Part shown: positions 51,786-61,246 of the stretch, one piece after another
Numbering within the stretch: position 1 is the stretch's first letter
How the letters are laid out: the number at the start of each line of letters is the position of its first letter
Assembly: GCA_028689025.1 (NCBI GenBank)
Contig: JAQTXA010000018.1
Span: 1 to 64,000, forward strand
Length of the DNA stretch: 64,000 bases
Direction of reading: 5' to 3'
Origin: Aliarcobacter sp.
GTDB taxonomy: Bacteria; Campylobacterota; Campylobacteria; Campylobacterales; Arcobacteraceae
Notes under the pieces: generated by a model
Told to the model about the DNA's origin: nothing
The model's input: the letters and a program-made list of their open reading frames with translations, nothing else
Databases searched by the model: none
Translations under genes and position numbers: made by a program

Positions 51786-52475
51786 TTAAATATTTCTAAT
51801 ATCCACATAAGAGCCAGATTCAAATTCATCTATTTTGTTTATTAAATTATCTAGTTTAATTGCCGTTTCTTCAGGCGTTTGAACAAGACCTTCATTTAAT
51901 TTTTTTGCAGATGGAAAAATATTTTCATCTAACTCAAATCTTATATAATCTGTCATAGGAGTTTTTATAACTCCAGGGGCAACAGCAAGTATTTTTGTGT
52001 TTAACATCTCATTTGAGTAAAGATTTACAAGCATATTAACACCTGCTTTTGATAAAGAGTATGAACCCCAACCTTTATATCCAGTTTTTGAAGCTCCAGA
52101 AGAGGTAGCTAAAATGTTTTTTACTTGTATATTTTTTAAAATATCAAGAAGTTCTTTGTTTGCATAAACATTTAATTCATACACTTCTTTCATTTCACTT
52201 GTTGATAACTCTTCTAAGATTTTGATTTTTCCTAACATTCCAGCGTTTAGAAAAACAGTTTCAAACTGTGAAATGTCTTGAATAATTGGGCTTAAAATCT
52301 CTTTTATTTTTGAGATTTCTGATAAATCAAAACTAATATGAGTGAAGTTTGCATTTTGTATTTCAGGTTTATTTCTGCTGATTCCATAAACTTTGAACTC
52401 TTTTTCTAAATAGTAATTAGTTAAAGCCAGTCCAAGTCCAGAACTACATCCCGTGATTAAAATATTTTTTGACAT
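51786..52475 (-). CDS. short-chain dehydrogenase/reductase (SDR)
   Basis: A 229-residue classical SDR. The NAD(P)-binding motif is TGCSSGLG (8-15), NAG lies in FLNAGMLG, and the catalytic Ser-Tyr-Lys is present in ATSSGASKTGYKGWGSYSLSKAG (Y-x3-K). The helix after the first strand ends YGISRN, with an Arg that would favour NADP(H). The substrate is unknown. It overlaps by one base the upstream membrane-protein gene and ends before the riboswitch leader, with which it is not linked in function. Confidence 0.9.
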   Translation of the reverse strand: MSKNILITGCSSGLGLALTNYYLEKEFKVYGISRNKPEIQNANFTHISFDLSEISKIKEILSPIIQDISQFETVFLNAGMLGKIKILEELSTSEMKEVYELNVYANKELLDILKNIQVKNILATSSGASKTGYKGWGSYSLSKAGVNMLVNLYSNEMLNTKILAVAPGVIKTPMTDYIRFELDENIFPSAKKLNEGLVQTPEETAIKLDNLINKIDEFESGSYVDIRNI

Positions 52476-53305
52476 TAGGCTTTCCTCATATTAAATATTG
52501 ATTTTACAAAAGAGTAAAGGAAAAATAAAAATATTATAGGTAAAAGGATAGTTTGGAAGATAAAAACTATGATTAAATCAATAATATATTGGCTTGAATT
52601 ATCAACGGCATCTTTGTATTCATTAACCTTTTTTTCATAATAACTGCTATCCAATTTCTCCATAACTTTATTGAAAAAAGAGCTATCTTCTTTTTGAGTT
52701 ACAGTATCTTGATTTATTTTACTAACATCATCTTTTACTTTTAAAATATCTTGATTTAACTCTTCAATGTTGTATTGAGGTTTTACAAAATAGTTGTAAG
52801 AAACTTCGTTTACATAACCAATCATTGGGATTGCAAATCTTAAAAACAAAAGTATAAAAGTGATTTTGAAAAATAGATCTCTTAATTTCTCATCATTTGC
52901 AAAACGTTTAAAAAGCCAAATGTTAAAAACTATAATAAAAGTAAATAAAATGTAGTTATAAATATCGTTTGTCACAAAATTTAGCAAGATTTTTTGAATA
53001 CCAAGGGAAACCATACTTGCTAACATCACAAGGGAAAACTGCTCAACTAAGTCATTTATAGGGTCAAGCACTTCTCCAACTGCAACTATTACAAAAGGCA
53101 GATTTAACTCAGTTCCTTGAGCTAGTGAAATCACAGCATTTAAAGCTTTTGCACTTCCAAATACAATAACAGATTGTTTGAATGAATCATCAACAAGTTT
53201 TTTTGCATTATCATCAATAGTAAAAGTTAAAGCAAAACAAAGAGCGAAGAGGGTAAAGGCAACTAATAAAAGTTTGTTCCAGTTTTGTATAATAAATGTT
53301 TTCAT
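52475..53305 (-). CDS. hypothetical membrane protein
   Basis: About 276 residues with roughly five membrane helices: one near the N-terminus (LLLVAFTLFALCFALTF), a pair in the middle (YNYILFTFIIVFNIWLF and ITFILLFLRFAIPMIGY), and a C-terminal pair around IIDLIIVFIFQTILLPIIFLFFLYSF. A coiled-coil-like region (about 175-230, EELNQDILKVKDDVSKI...) lies between. The family is not recognised. ATG 53305 (MKTFIIQNWNK) is preceded by TATAAT; an in-frame ATG at 53344 would add 13 residues. It is co-transcribed with the SDR gene. Confidence 0.7.
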   Translation of the reverse strand: MKTFIIQNWNKLLLVAFTLFALCFALTFTIDDNAKKLVDDSFKQSVIVFGSAKALNAVISLAQGTELNLPFVIVAVGEVLDPINDLVEQFSLVMLASMVSLGIQKILLNFVTNDIYNYILFTFIIVFNIWLFKRFANDEKLRDLFFKITFILLFLRFAIPMIGYVNEVSYNYFVKPQYNIEELNQDILKVKDDVSKINQDTVTQKEDSSFFNKVMEKLDSSYYEKKVNEYKDAVDNSSQYIIDLIIVFIFQTILLPIIFLFFLYSFVKSIFNMRKA

Positions 53306-53388
53306 AGATTGATTATAGCAGATTATCTTTGATAGATTTTTCACTTAAATTTTGAAATTAAGTTATACTGTATAAAAAAGGATTTTCC

Positions 53389-53541
53389 ATGGAAATAGTA
53401 ACTTTTTTTATCTATCTTGTGATGTTTCTTATAGCATTTGTCCTAAGTTTTGCCACTGTGAAGTATTTTATAACAATGTGGAAATTTAAAAACAGAAAAA
53501 AAGACGGAAGTGAAGATGATGATTTTAAGAGGTTTGATTAG
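53389..53541 (+). CDS. 50-residue single-span membrane protein
   Basis: MEIVTFFIYLVMFLIAFVLS opens a 50-residue protein with one membrane helix (about 3-24) followed by a basic and then acidic tail (WKFKNRKKDGSEDDDFKRFD). AAAAGGA is placed 7 bases before ATG 53389, and TATACTGTATAAAA upstream looks like a promoter. The form resembles small conserved membrane proteins of Campylobacterota; no function is assignable. It is divergent from the hypothetical membrane-protein gene. Confidence 0.75.
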   Translation: MEIVTFFIYLVMFLIAFVLSFATVKYFITMWKFKNRKKDGSEDDDFKRFD

Positions 53542-53606
53542 ATTATAACTTTTTTAATAATCTTAAAATTTCATATAAAAAAATTATTGTATTTTTCTAA
53601 ATTTTC

Positions 53607-54101
53607 TTATGATATATTTCCATAATGTTCATTCATTCTTTTTATGCAATTTTCATCTTTTAAAATATCACTAGTAAGAAATGTTGTTGTTCCTAATACT
53701 AAGCAATCATATAAATCATTAATATCTAAGGCTTTTAAATCTTTATTAGAGTTAGTAATACTTTTTTCAAGAATTTCTACATCTTTATTACCCCAAGTAT
53801 AAGTAATTACGGAAGCTTTTTTGTTATTAGATTTTGTTGAGTTAGGTGTTAATGTATGAATCATTGAACATCTTGCAGAATATAAATCTATAGCATTTAC
53901 ATTTAATTTTTTTTCTTTAAACATATATTCTTCAATCCATTTTATATATCTTGTTTCAACTGGAATATCACCGTATGTAATCCATGAGAAACTATCGATA
54001 AGACTATAAATTAATGATAATGTTGGGAATTGTAAATTTTGTTTTAAACATAAATCAATTCCAATAAACATTTGCATGTGATTTTTTTCAAAATTATTCA
54101 T
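53607..54101 (-). CDS. HEPN-like hypothetical protein
   Basis: A 164-residue all-alpha protein. The central DLYSARCSMIHTLTPNS (about residues 78-94) has the R-x4-H motif of HEPN RNases (Arg-Cys-Ser-Met-Ile-His), with an upstream helix SLIYSLIDSFSWITYG, as in minimal HEPN proteins. No nucleotidyltransferase (MNT) partner gene is next to it. Either it is a stand-alone HEPN of unknown role or the motif is fortuitous. AAAAGGTGTCTCACA precedes the ATG. Confidence 0.62.
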   Translation of the reverse strand: MNNFEKNHMQMFIGIDLCLKQNLQFPTLSLIYSLIDSFSWITYGDIPVETRYIKWIEEYMFKEKKLNVNAIDLYSARCSMIHTLTPNSTKSNNKKASVITYTWGNKDVEILEKSITNSNKDLKALDINDLYDCLVLGTTTFLTSDILKDENCIKRMNEHYGNIS

Positions 54102-54258
54102 TGTGAGACACCTTTTAAAATAGATTTGTTTTAAAGGTATATTTTACCTAAATGACATAAAAATAACTTAATGATTAAAATACTAAAAAAGAGTTTTTAC
54201 AACTCTACTCAAACAATATTTTTATTCGATTAGAGCTATGTTTTAGGTCGAGAGAGTT

Positions 54259-56214
54259 TTAAAAACTCTCCCATTCTGAAGTATTAGAATTATTAGGTTT
54301 ATTTGAAATAATTTTTGGTTTGTTTTGTTTTTTTGGAGGTGCTTTTACTTCATAAGAAGGATTTGATTCCATATTTATACTTTTTGCTTTAACATCATTT
54401 TTACCTGTAAATTCTTTTTCATTTGCATCACTAACTACCAATTTTGCTATTCTATCTGTTATTACGGCTACATCATGTGTTTGACTTGCAACTGCTGCAT
54501 TTTGTTGTGTTTGTTGGTCAAGTTGTGTTACTGCATCATTTATTTGCTCTATTCCCATTAACTGTTCTTTACTTGACATCTCTATATCTGAAATTAAATT
54601 TATAGTTTGTGAGATATTTTGATTTAACTCTTTATATCCACTTATCATATGATTTGCAATCTCTTTCCCATCATTCGCTTTTTTTGTTGCATTTTCTACT
54701 ATTGTTTTTATCTCTTTTGCAGCTTCTGCTGAACGAGATGCCAAGTTTCTTACTTCTGCTGCAACTACTGCGAATCCTTTTCCTGCTTCTCCTGCTGTTG
54801 CTGCTTCAACAGCTGCATTTAGTGAAAGAATATTTGTTTGGAAAGCAATTTGATCAATAACTGTAATTGCTTCATTAATTAAATTTACTTGAGTATTTAT
54901 TTCATCCATTGACTGAGTTGTTTGGTTTGCCAGTTTCTCTCCATCATTTGCAGATTTTGTTACACTATTTGAGTAAGTAGCCATTTTTGCAATATTTTGA
55001 GTATTATTTCTTATATTTGAAGTAATTTCTTCTAATGCTGCTGCTGTCTCTTCTAGACTCGCGGCTGCTTCATTTGAGCTTATATTTAACTTATCTACAT
55101 TAGCAAGTAAAATATCTGAGCTTTCATCTAGTGTTAATCCATTTGATTTATTCTCTATTAGCATTTGTGTTATTGAAGTTTGTAGAGTATTTATACCTAC
55201 CACTAATCTTTCAAAAACCCCACCTTTTTCATCAGTAGATTTCATATTGAGTGTTTTTGTATAATCTAATTTTGAATACTCTTCTAATATTTCATCAACT
55301 TCACTAAATCTATTTCTAGTAGTTTTAATCATTTGATTTACATTATTTTTGAATTCTTCTAAAGATGCATTAGAAGTCGATTTTTCTATAAATTGTGAAT
55401 ACCAACCATTGTTTACTCTACTCATTACTACTTTTGCATCTTCTATTAGAGCGATATCTTGATTTATTGTTTTTTCTGTAATATCAATATTTGAATTAAT
55501 AAATTTAGCCATCTCCCCAAATTCATCAGTAGAGTCTAAGTCGATTTTTTCAACGCTAGTAATTTCTTTATTTAAGAAAGAGAAGAAACTTCTTAGACCT
55601 TTTTGAACTAATTGTAAAGCATTCATAATTGAACTAACAATTGTTGCACCAAAAAGTAATAGAACTAATAAAGATATTATACTTGCAGTAATTATCATTG
55701 TTTTTAAAGAATTAATATCATCTTGTGCTTGTTGGTCTTGAGTTTTTCTGAATATATCAACTATCTCATCAACATTTCTTGCTTTTTCAACAACACTTTT
55801 TTCTTCATCACTTGGAGCATATTTAACATCTTTTTTAGATTCAACATTAACTAAACTTTCAAAATTTGTTTTATATAAATTTATTTTTTGTTCTATATTT
55901 GATAATGTTTCTAAGTTTTTAGGATTTTTAAATCTTTGTTTCAATTGATTTATAATTCCCAATGTTTCATCATATAGTTTTTTATGATTTTCTAAACTTT
56001 TTTCATCATGTCTTAACAGATAATTCTTTTCTTGAATTCTCATATCAGTAAATCTTCTGTTAATTTTATTTACTTCATTTGCTTTTTCTACTCTATCTAT
56101 AGTTGAATTTAACTCATTAATTGTCGGTATTACAACAACACTTAACGCAATTAAACCTACTAATACTAATAGGTAAATTTTTACTTTTACTTTTAAGTTT
56201 GTAAAAAAACTCAT
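54259..56214 (-). CDS. methyl-accepting chemotaxis protein with CheR-type tether
   Basis: A 651-residue chemoreceptor. Two membrane helices (about 13-31 and 170-195) flank a mostly helical periplasmic domain of the four-helix-bundle type. A HAMP-like linker is followed by the long signalling coiled coil with the hairpin tip [15 protein letters not shown]...[40 protein letters not shown] flexible proline/asparagine-rich tail ends in EWESF, a C-terminal pentapeptide of the NWETF type that recruits CheR/CheB in other bacteria. The ligand is unknown. A stem near the 3' end (GGGAGAGTTTTTAAAACTCT) may act as terminator. Confidence 0.92.
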   Translation of the reverse strand: MSFFTNLKVKVKIYLLVLVGLIALSVVVIPTINELNSTIDRVEKANEVNKINRRFTDMRIQEKNYLLRHDEKSLENHKKLYDETLGIINQLKQRFKNPKNLETLSNIEQKINLYKTNFESLVNVESKKDVKYAPSDEEKSVVEKARNVDEIVDIFRKTQDQQAQDDINSLKTMIITASIISLLVLLLFGATIVSSIMNALQLVQKGLRSFFSFLNKEITSVEKIDLDSTDEFGEMAKFINSNIDITEKTINQDIALIEDAKVVMSRVNNGWYSQFIEKSTSNASLEEFKNNVNQMIKTTRNRFSEVDEILEEYSKLDYTKTLNMKSTDEKGGVFERLVVGINTLQTSITQMLIENKSNGLTLDESSDILLANVDKLNISSNEAAASLEETAAALEEITSNIRNNTQNIAKMATYSNSVTKSANDGEKLANQTTQSMDEINTQVNLINEAITVIDQIAFQTNILSLNAAVEAATAGEAGKGFAVVAAEVRNLASRSAEAAKEIKTIVENATKKANDGKEIANHMISGYKELNQNISQTINLISDIEMSSKEQLMGIEQINDAVTQLDQQTQQNAAVASQTHDVAVITDRIAKLVVSDANEKEFTGKNDVKAKSINMESNPSYEVKAPPKKQNKPKIISNKPNNSNTSEWESF

Positions 56215-56466
56215 AATTTTTTCCTTAATATAATTAAATTTTATGAATAATATATAAATTAAACTTATATATAAATAATAAATGATAAAAATTATTAATA
56301 AATTTTTTTTATTAATAATTCTTTGTAAACACTTAATAAAAGGAATTTGATATATTATTAATTAATTATATTATGTAAATAAGCGCCTACTTTTTTAAAA
56401 ATAATATATATTTTCAAAAGAATTTTACTTCTTTGATATAAAAATAATTTATGCTAAAATCTAATT

Positions 56467-56946
56467 ATGAAATCAAAAAGAGTATTAAAAAAAGAGTTCT
56501 TTATAACTCTATTTATCAAACAAAACAAATGGCATAGATTTGGTGTTTTGCTTCATACTTTAGCAGTTGTGGTGCAGGTTTTAAAAGCCAAAGAATATAA
56601 GATGATTCCTGCTGCATTTTTGCATGATATTGGAAAACCTTATGTTGCTTTTCAAGATGAAAAGGACAAGATTACAAAAGAGTATTCATTTTACAATCAT
56701 GAAGAGATGAGTTATCACATCATTAAAAATTGGAAAGTTTCAGAGTATACAAAAAAACTGGTACGTTATCACTATCTTCTTCGAGGAATGCAAAAAGCAC
56801 AAGAGAAAAATCATATTGGAAGATATAATCGTATGAAAAGAGCCTTTGATAAACTAGATGTTAGTTTTATTGAAGAGTTAAATATTTTTATGAAGTTTGA
56901 TGATTTAGGAAAGATAAGTTTTTTTAAAACTAAAGATAATATCTAA
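56467..56946 (+). CDS. HD-domain phosphohydrolase-like protein
   Basis: A 159-residue single-domain protein. His30 (WHRFGVLLHT), His53-Asp54 (AAFLHDIGKP) and a later His (YNHEEMSYH) form the HD metal-site pattern. Relatives hydrolyse nucleotides or cyclic dinucleotides; the small size and lack of other domains prevent a substrate call. The N-terminus is basic (MKSKRVLKKE). Only AT-rich DNA without an evident gene lies in the 250 bases between it and the divergent chemoreceptor gene. Confidence 0.8.
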   Translation: MKSKRVLKKEFFITLFIKQNKWHRFGVLLHTLAVVVQVLKAKEYKMIPAAFLHDIGKPYVAFQDEKDKITKEYSFYNHEEMSYHIIKNWKVSEYTKKLVRYHYLLRGMQKAQEKNHIGRYNRMKRAFDKLDVSFIEELNIFMKFDDLGKISFFKTKDNI

Positions 56947-57002
56947 GCTATTTAAAATTTTTTTAGATATAATCAAATTACTTAAGAATTAGAAGAGAAA
57001 TT

Positions 57003-58136
57003 TTGAATCAATTTACAATAACAGATAAAATAAAACAATTAGAAATAGAAGATATAAAAGAGAATCTTTTTCATTATTCATACGATAGCAAAAGCTTAAA
57101 AGCCTTAGTAAAAAACAATACATCAAAAGAAGATATTTCTTATATCTCTGCGTATAGTAGCTTTAAAGGCGAAGTTTATGAAAATATTGTTTATGAACTT
57201 TTACTTCAATATGCACTTACACAAGATGAAATAAAAAGATTTGTATTAAAAGGCCCTTATCAAGATAAAGAGAATTTATATATAAAAAGTGGACTTTTAA
57301 TTGATAGAAGCTCTCAAATAGTTTATAAATCAGCTTACAAAGATATTAGTGAATTTGATGCTCTGTTTTTTACAAAAGATAGTGTTTATTTCGTAGAAAT
57401 GAGTACTTCAAAGAAGACTTCTAGTTTAAATAAAAGACTTACAAAAAAATATGCTCTTTTAAAGATGATTTTTCCAACATTAACCATAAAAGCTTTAATA
57501 GTTGTAACTGTTGGCTCAACTGGTTTAAAAAACTTTCCCCCATATGCTACTATTTGGCTTACAAATGATTTAGAAGATGAAGAACTAATTGAAAAAATCA
57601 TATTTGCTAAAAAAGTTAAAAATGACGTTCAAACTCTAAAAGCTCCAAGAAATCCTAAATATATTGAAGCATTAAAAGTAAAATATACAAAATTCCAATA
57701 TTTTCCTACTTTAGAATGGATTTTAAATAAATCAAGAGAAAATCCAAAATTTACAGTTGACTTGAAGTTTTTTTCTTCACCAAAACTAGGTCTTTATTTT
57801 GATATTTATACAAAACTATATATTGGATTTATAAATACAGAAGAGTTTTTAACTCTTTATCCAGAGTTTGAGTTGAAAATTAAATCTGATAGAATAATTG
57901 TAACTATTGAAAAAGTAAATCAAACTCAACTTGATATTGTATATTATGCAAAAGAGACAAATGGAAAACTAAAAAGAGTAAGACTTGAAGAGAATAATAT
58001 CTCTATAAAAGATAAAGAACTTGACGGTTTTACAAATGCAGAAGTTAGATTTTTTATGAAAATACTTGAAGACAAACATCACTTGAGTGTAGAAAATATA
58101 AACCATATTTTAAATAATATATCTTTGATAAAGTGA
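57003..58136 (+). CDS. hypothetical protein with PD-(D/E)XK-like core
   Basis: A 377-residue protein not assigned to a family. The region GEVYENIVYELLLQY, then SEFDALFFTKDSVYFVEMSTSKK (about 116-138) has the Glu-helix, Asp-strand and E-x3-K-like order of PD-(D/E)XK nuclease folds. The C-terminal half is unfamiliar. No membrane span is seen. The start is TTG 57003 with AGAAGAG upstream; there is no alternative ATG near. It lies 57 bases after the HD gene and may be co-transcribed. The nuclease interpretation is tentative. Confidence 0.62.
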   Translation: MNQFTITDKIKQLEIEDIKENLFHYSYDSKSLKALVKNNTSKEDISYISAYSSFKGEVYENIVYELLLQYALTQDEIKRFVLKGPYQDKENLYIKSGLLIDRSSQIVYKSAYKDISEFDALFFTKDSVYFVEMSTSKKTSSLNKRLTKKYALLKMIFPTLTIKALIVVTVGSTGLKNFPPYATIWLTNDLEDEELIEKIIFAKKVKNDVQTLKAPRNPKYIEALKVKYTKFQYFPTLEWILNKSRENPKFTVDLKFFSSPKLGLYFDIYTKLYIGFINTEEFLTLYPEFELKIKSDRIIVTIEKVNQTQLDIVYYAKETNGKLKRVRLEENNISIKDKELDGFTNAEVRFFMKILEDKHHLSVENINHILNNISLIK

Positions 58137-58193
58137 AAACTTTATCTAGACTTATGCTATAATATCGCTCAAAATTTAAAAAGGACTGAAAAA

Positions 58194-58259
58194 ATGAATT
58201 CAAACGACTCCTATTATAGGCGTGCTTTAAACTTCTCTAATATAGGGTGTAAAAAATGA
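58194..58259 (+). CDS. 21-residue ORF coupled to the CNNM gene
   Basis: ATG 58194 follows AAAAAGGA by a good 8-base spacing and opens a 21-residue frame (MNSNDSYYRRALNFSNIGCK, then a final K) whose TGA (58257-58259) overlaps the ATG of the next gene (ATGA). TATAAT at 58158-58163 is a likely -10. The overlap and the stronger ribosome site suggest a translated leader that feeds ribosomes to the transporter gene. It could be a real microprotein or only a coupling device. Confidence 0.5.
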   Translation: MNSNDSYYRRALNFSNIGCKK

Positions 58260-59341
58260 CCCTTCTACTTACTTACCTTCTTATCGCGTTATCTGTATCT
58301 TTTTTATGTTCGGTTTTAGAAGCCGTATTACTTTCAAGTACTTCATCTTACATTGAAACTTTGTCAAAGGGTGAAAATCTAAAAGCTGTTAGATTATTAA
58401 AAGAGTTAAAATCAAATATAGATAAACCTATATCTTCAATATTAACACTAAATACTTTTGCTCATACAATGGGAGCAGCAGGTGTTGGTGCACAAGCACA
58501 AATACTATTTGGTACAGAATGGCAAGCACTAATTGCATTTTTATTAACTTTATTGATTCTTTATGTGTCTGAAATTATTCCAAAAACTATTGGAGCAATT
58601 TACTGGAAAAATTTATTGGTTCCATCAGCATATATAATTTCATTTATGATTAAAATAACTCTTCCTTTAGTATGGTTTTCTGGTTTTATTACAAACTATA
58701 TTTCTAAGGGTAAAAAAGACGAAATAAACTTTTCTAGAGAAGAGATTATGGCAGTTGTTACAATGGGAGAAAAAGAGGGTTCAATTCATTCAAAAGAGAG
58801 TGTTTTAATTGAAAATCTATTTAAGTTAAAAAACATTAAAACAAAAGAGATAATGACGCCAAGAAGTGTTGTTTTTGCACTACAAGCAGACGTTACAGTT
58901 GAAGAAGCTATTGAAGATGATAAAATGTATATTCATTCAAGAATACCAATTTATAACGAATCAATAGATGATATTATAGGAATAGTATTTAATCAAACTA
59001 TTTTAGAAGAGAGCGTTGAGGAAAGAGATAGTACTTTATTAAGAAATATTACCTTCCCTGTTCATAAAATTTCAGAAAGTGTTCCTGTTTCTGTATTAAT
59101 AGATTTATTTGTAAAAAGAAAAACACATCTATTTATAGTTCATGATAATTATGGACAAACTAGTGGTGTTGTAACTTTAGAAGATGCAATTGAGACTCTT
59201 TTAGGTGTTGAGATTGTTGATGAAATGGATGAAGTTGAAGATATGCAAGCTTTTGCAAAAGATAAAAGTAAACAATTCCAAGATAAATTATTAATAGAAA
59301 AGAAAAGACTAAAAAAATTAGATTTATCTAAACAAATCTAA
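58256..59341 (+). CDS. CNNM/CBS-domain transporter (hemolysin C/CorB-like)
   Basis: A 361-residue inner-membrane protein. The CNNM (DUF21) membrane domain (about 1-160) starts LLLTYLLIALSVSFLCSVLEAVLLS and includes LYVSEIIPKTIGAIYW, part of the ion path. Two CBS domains follow (EIMTPRSVVFALQADVT, about 197-215, and the second near 255-310, ending GVVTLEDAIETLLGVEIVDEMDE). The C-terminal CorC_HlyC domain of longer relatives is missing. The family moves or regulates Mg2+ or Co2+. Confidence 0.9.
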   Translation: MTLLLTYLLIALSVSFLCSVLEAVLLSSTSSYIETLSKGENLKAVRLLKELKSNIDKPISSILTLNTFAHTMGAAGVGAQAQILFGTEWQALIAFLLTLLILYVSEIIPKTIGAIYWKNLLVPSAYIISFMIKITLPLVWFSGFITNYISKGKKDEINFSREEIMAVVTMGEKEGSIHSKESVLIENLFKLKNIKTKEIMTPRSVVFALQADVTVEEAIEDDKMYIHSRIPIYNESIDDIIGIVFNQTILEESVEERDSTLLRNITFPVHKISESVPVSVLIDLFVKRKTHLFIVHDNYGQTSGVVTLEDAIETLLGVEIVDEMDEVEDMQAFAKDKSKQFQDKLLIEKKRLKKLDLSKQI

Positions 59342-59355
59342 CTTATCATATAAAC

Positions 59356-59383
59356 AAAAAGAGTTAAAACAATAACTCTTTTT
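59356..59383. terminator. bidirectional terminator between the CNNM and transpeptidase genes
   Basis: AAAAAGAGTTA (59356-59366) and TAACTCTTTTT (59373-59383) form a perfect 11-bp stem with a six-base loop. It overlaps the end of the convergent transpeptidase gene. Confidence 0.85.
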
Positions 59384-61124
59384 GCATTTTATCAAAATTA
59401 TAAATATCATCCCTAAATTGTAAAACTCCATTTTCATCAACCCAAGAAGTTATATAAACTATATGTATCGGAATCTTTTTATCTAAACCAATTGATTTGT
59501 CAGTGATAGTGTCATTTGATAATATTTCATTGGCTTTATCAATACTTAAATTCTTATCTTCACTTGCTATTGTTGAAAGTAACTCTTCTGGTTTTGAAAG
59601 TCTAATACAACCGTGTGAGAAAGCTCTTCTTGCATAAGTAAACAGACTTTTCCCTGGTGTGTCATGTATATAAACAGAGTGCTTATTTGGGAACATAAAT
59701 TTCATCTTTCCAAGAGGATTATCTTTATTTGACGTTTGAGAAAATCTAAATGTTTGAAGATTGTCAACATCTTGAAGTATTGCACTATCTAAAACCTCTT
59801 TTGAATCAACTTTTTCAACAGAACCATTCCATCCTGCATAAATATCTATTCCATTATCAGCTAGATAATTTGGATTTTTTAAAAGTTTTGGAATAAGTTC
59901 ATTTTTTGCAATACTGCTTGGAATATTCCAATTTGGATTTAAAACAACATAAGATACTTTGTCCGAAAATATTGGTGTTGGAAATTTTGTATCTCCTACA
60001 ATTACAGCCATATTTAACTTAATATCATTATTTTCATATAGTCTTAATTTATATTCTGGGATGTTTACAAGTAAATATTTTTCACCTAAATTTCTAGGTA
60101 ACCATCTCATTCTTTCAAGATTTAATCTGATTATTGCAATTTTTCTTTTTGCTGTAACATTTAAAAATCTTAAAGTTTGCCCACCAACAATCCCATCTGC
60201 AAATAAACCATGTTTCTTTTGAAATGAGATAACAGCGTTTTTTAAATCTTCATCAAAAATATTTTCACAATTTTTGATTAAATCATCTTTTATAGCAGTC
60301 TCTTCTTCTGTTGCATTTGTATCAATAGTGTTTGTTACTAAATTTTGAGCATTAATACTGTTTTGACAAGTTGTATTTAAATCATTACTTTCGAATAATC
60401 TTTTTCTTAAAAATGGTGCAAATTCAGATATATCTCCAATTCTTAGAGATTTAAATTCAGGAACCTTTGTATATCCACCATTTGAAGATATTTTTTCAAG
60501 TTCATCAATTGCTGATACTAATTTATCAGCTTGGGGATAATTAAAATCTATTTCTTGAAAAACTGTTAAAATATCATTCTCTTCAACTACTCTTTTTAGT
60601 AAAAGTTTAGGATTCTTATTTAAAGTATATTTTTCCCAAGATGCTTTTATCTCTTTCTCTTTTTCACGCTCTGATAGTTTCATTTCAAACGCATCCCAAT
60701 TTATTGAGCCTTTTGTTAAATAAGTAACGTATCTATCAAATAATTCTGTAAGCATTAAATCTATTTTTATTAAATTTTCAAGATATTTACTATCAGCTGT
60801 ATTCAAAGAATTTAAAGTAGTATCAACTTCATCTAATCTAAATAATTTATTAGCATGAGGTTTTAATACAGGGTCATTTTTAATTCTATTTAGAAGGGAA
60901 ATAGCAATAGTTTTTATGCCATTTTCATTTATCCAATAGGGTTTAAAATTATTGTTAAGATAATAGGCTTCTAGATTTGCTTTACTTATTAGCAAACTTT
61001 CATAATTTGTGTTTAAAAGATATTTTATATTTTTTTTGCTTTCTGATTCAAAAGAATTATTTTCTTTTGCAAATAAAGAACAGTTAAGTAATAGGATAAA
61101 AACCATAAGTTTTAATTTTAGCAT
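59364..61124 (-). CDS. periplasmic L,D-transpeptidase (YcbB/LdtD-like)
   Basis: A 586-residue exported murein enzyme (signal MLKLKLMVFILLLNCSLFA). The scaffold domain (about 40-250) precedes a peptidoglycan-binding domain (FQKKHGLFADGIVGGQTLRFLN), then a YkuD catalytic domain: KYLLVNIPEYKLRLYENNDIKLNMAVIVGD and the active-site FSHGCIRLSKPEELL, with His504 and Cys506. This is the YcbB-type architecture, which makes 3-3 peptide cross-links. It is monocistronic, convergent with the CNNM gene. Confidence 0.9.
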   Translation of the reverse strand: MLKLKLMVFILLLNCSLFAKENNSFESESKKNIKYLLNTNYESLLISKANLEAYYLNNNFKPYWINENGIKTIAISLLNRIKNDPVLKPHANKLFRLDEVDTTLNSLNTADSKYLENLIKIDLMLTELFDRYVTYLTKGSINWDAFEMKLSEREKEKEIKASWEKYTLNKNPKLLLKRVVEENDILTVFQEIDFNYPQADKLVSAIDELEKISSNGGYTKVPEFKSLRIGDISEFAPFLRKRLFESNDLNTTCQNSINAQNLVTNTIDTNATEEETAIKDDLIKNCENIFDEDLKNAVISFQKKHGLFADGIVGGQTLRFLNVTAKRKIAIIRLNLERMRWLPRNLGEKYLLVNIPEYKLRLYENNDIKLNMAVIVGDTKFPTPIFSDKVSYVVLNPNWNIPSSIAKNELIPKLLKNPNYLADNGIDIYAGWNGSVEKVDSKEVLDSAILQDVDNLQTFRFSQTSNKDNPLGKMKFMFPNKHSVYIHDTPGKSLFTYARRAFSHGCIRLSKPEELLSTIASEDKNLSIDKANEILSNDTITDKSIGLDKKIPIHIVYITSWVDENGVLQFRDDIYNFDKMQKELLF

Positions 61125-61246
61125 TGTTGATGATCTCCGAAATGATTATGAGTATTTAAAGAAGTTAAAATACCCAAACTTCTATTAAAAAAATGGATTA
61201 ATAATATTTTGACAAATAAATTTTTTTGAAAAGTATCTTTAATACA

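Noticed and set aside
54180..54250. CRISPR/tracrRNA-like sequence (TTAGAGCTATGTTTTA)
   Set aside because: Short chance similarity; no repeat array or cas gene in the window.
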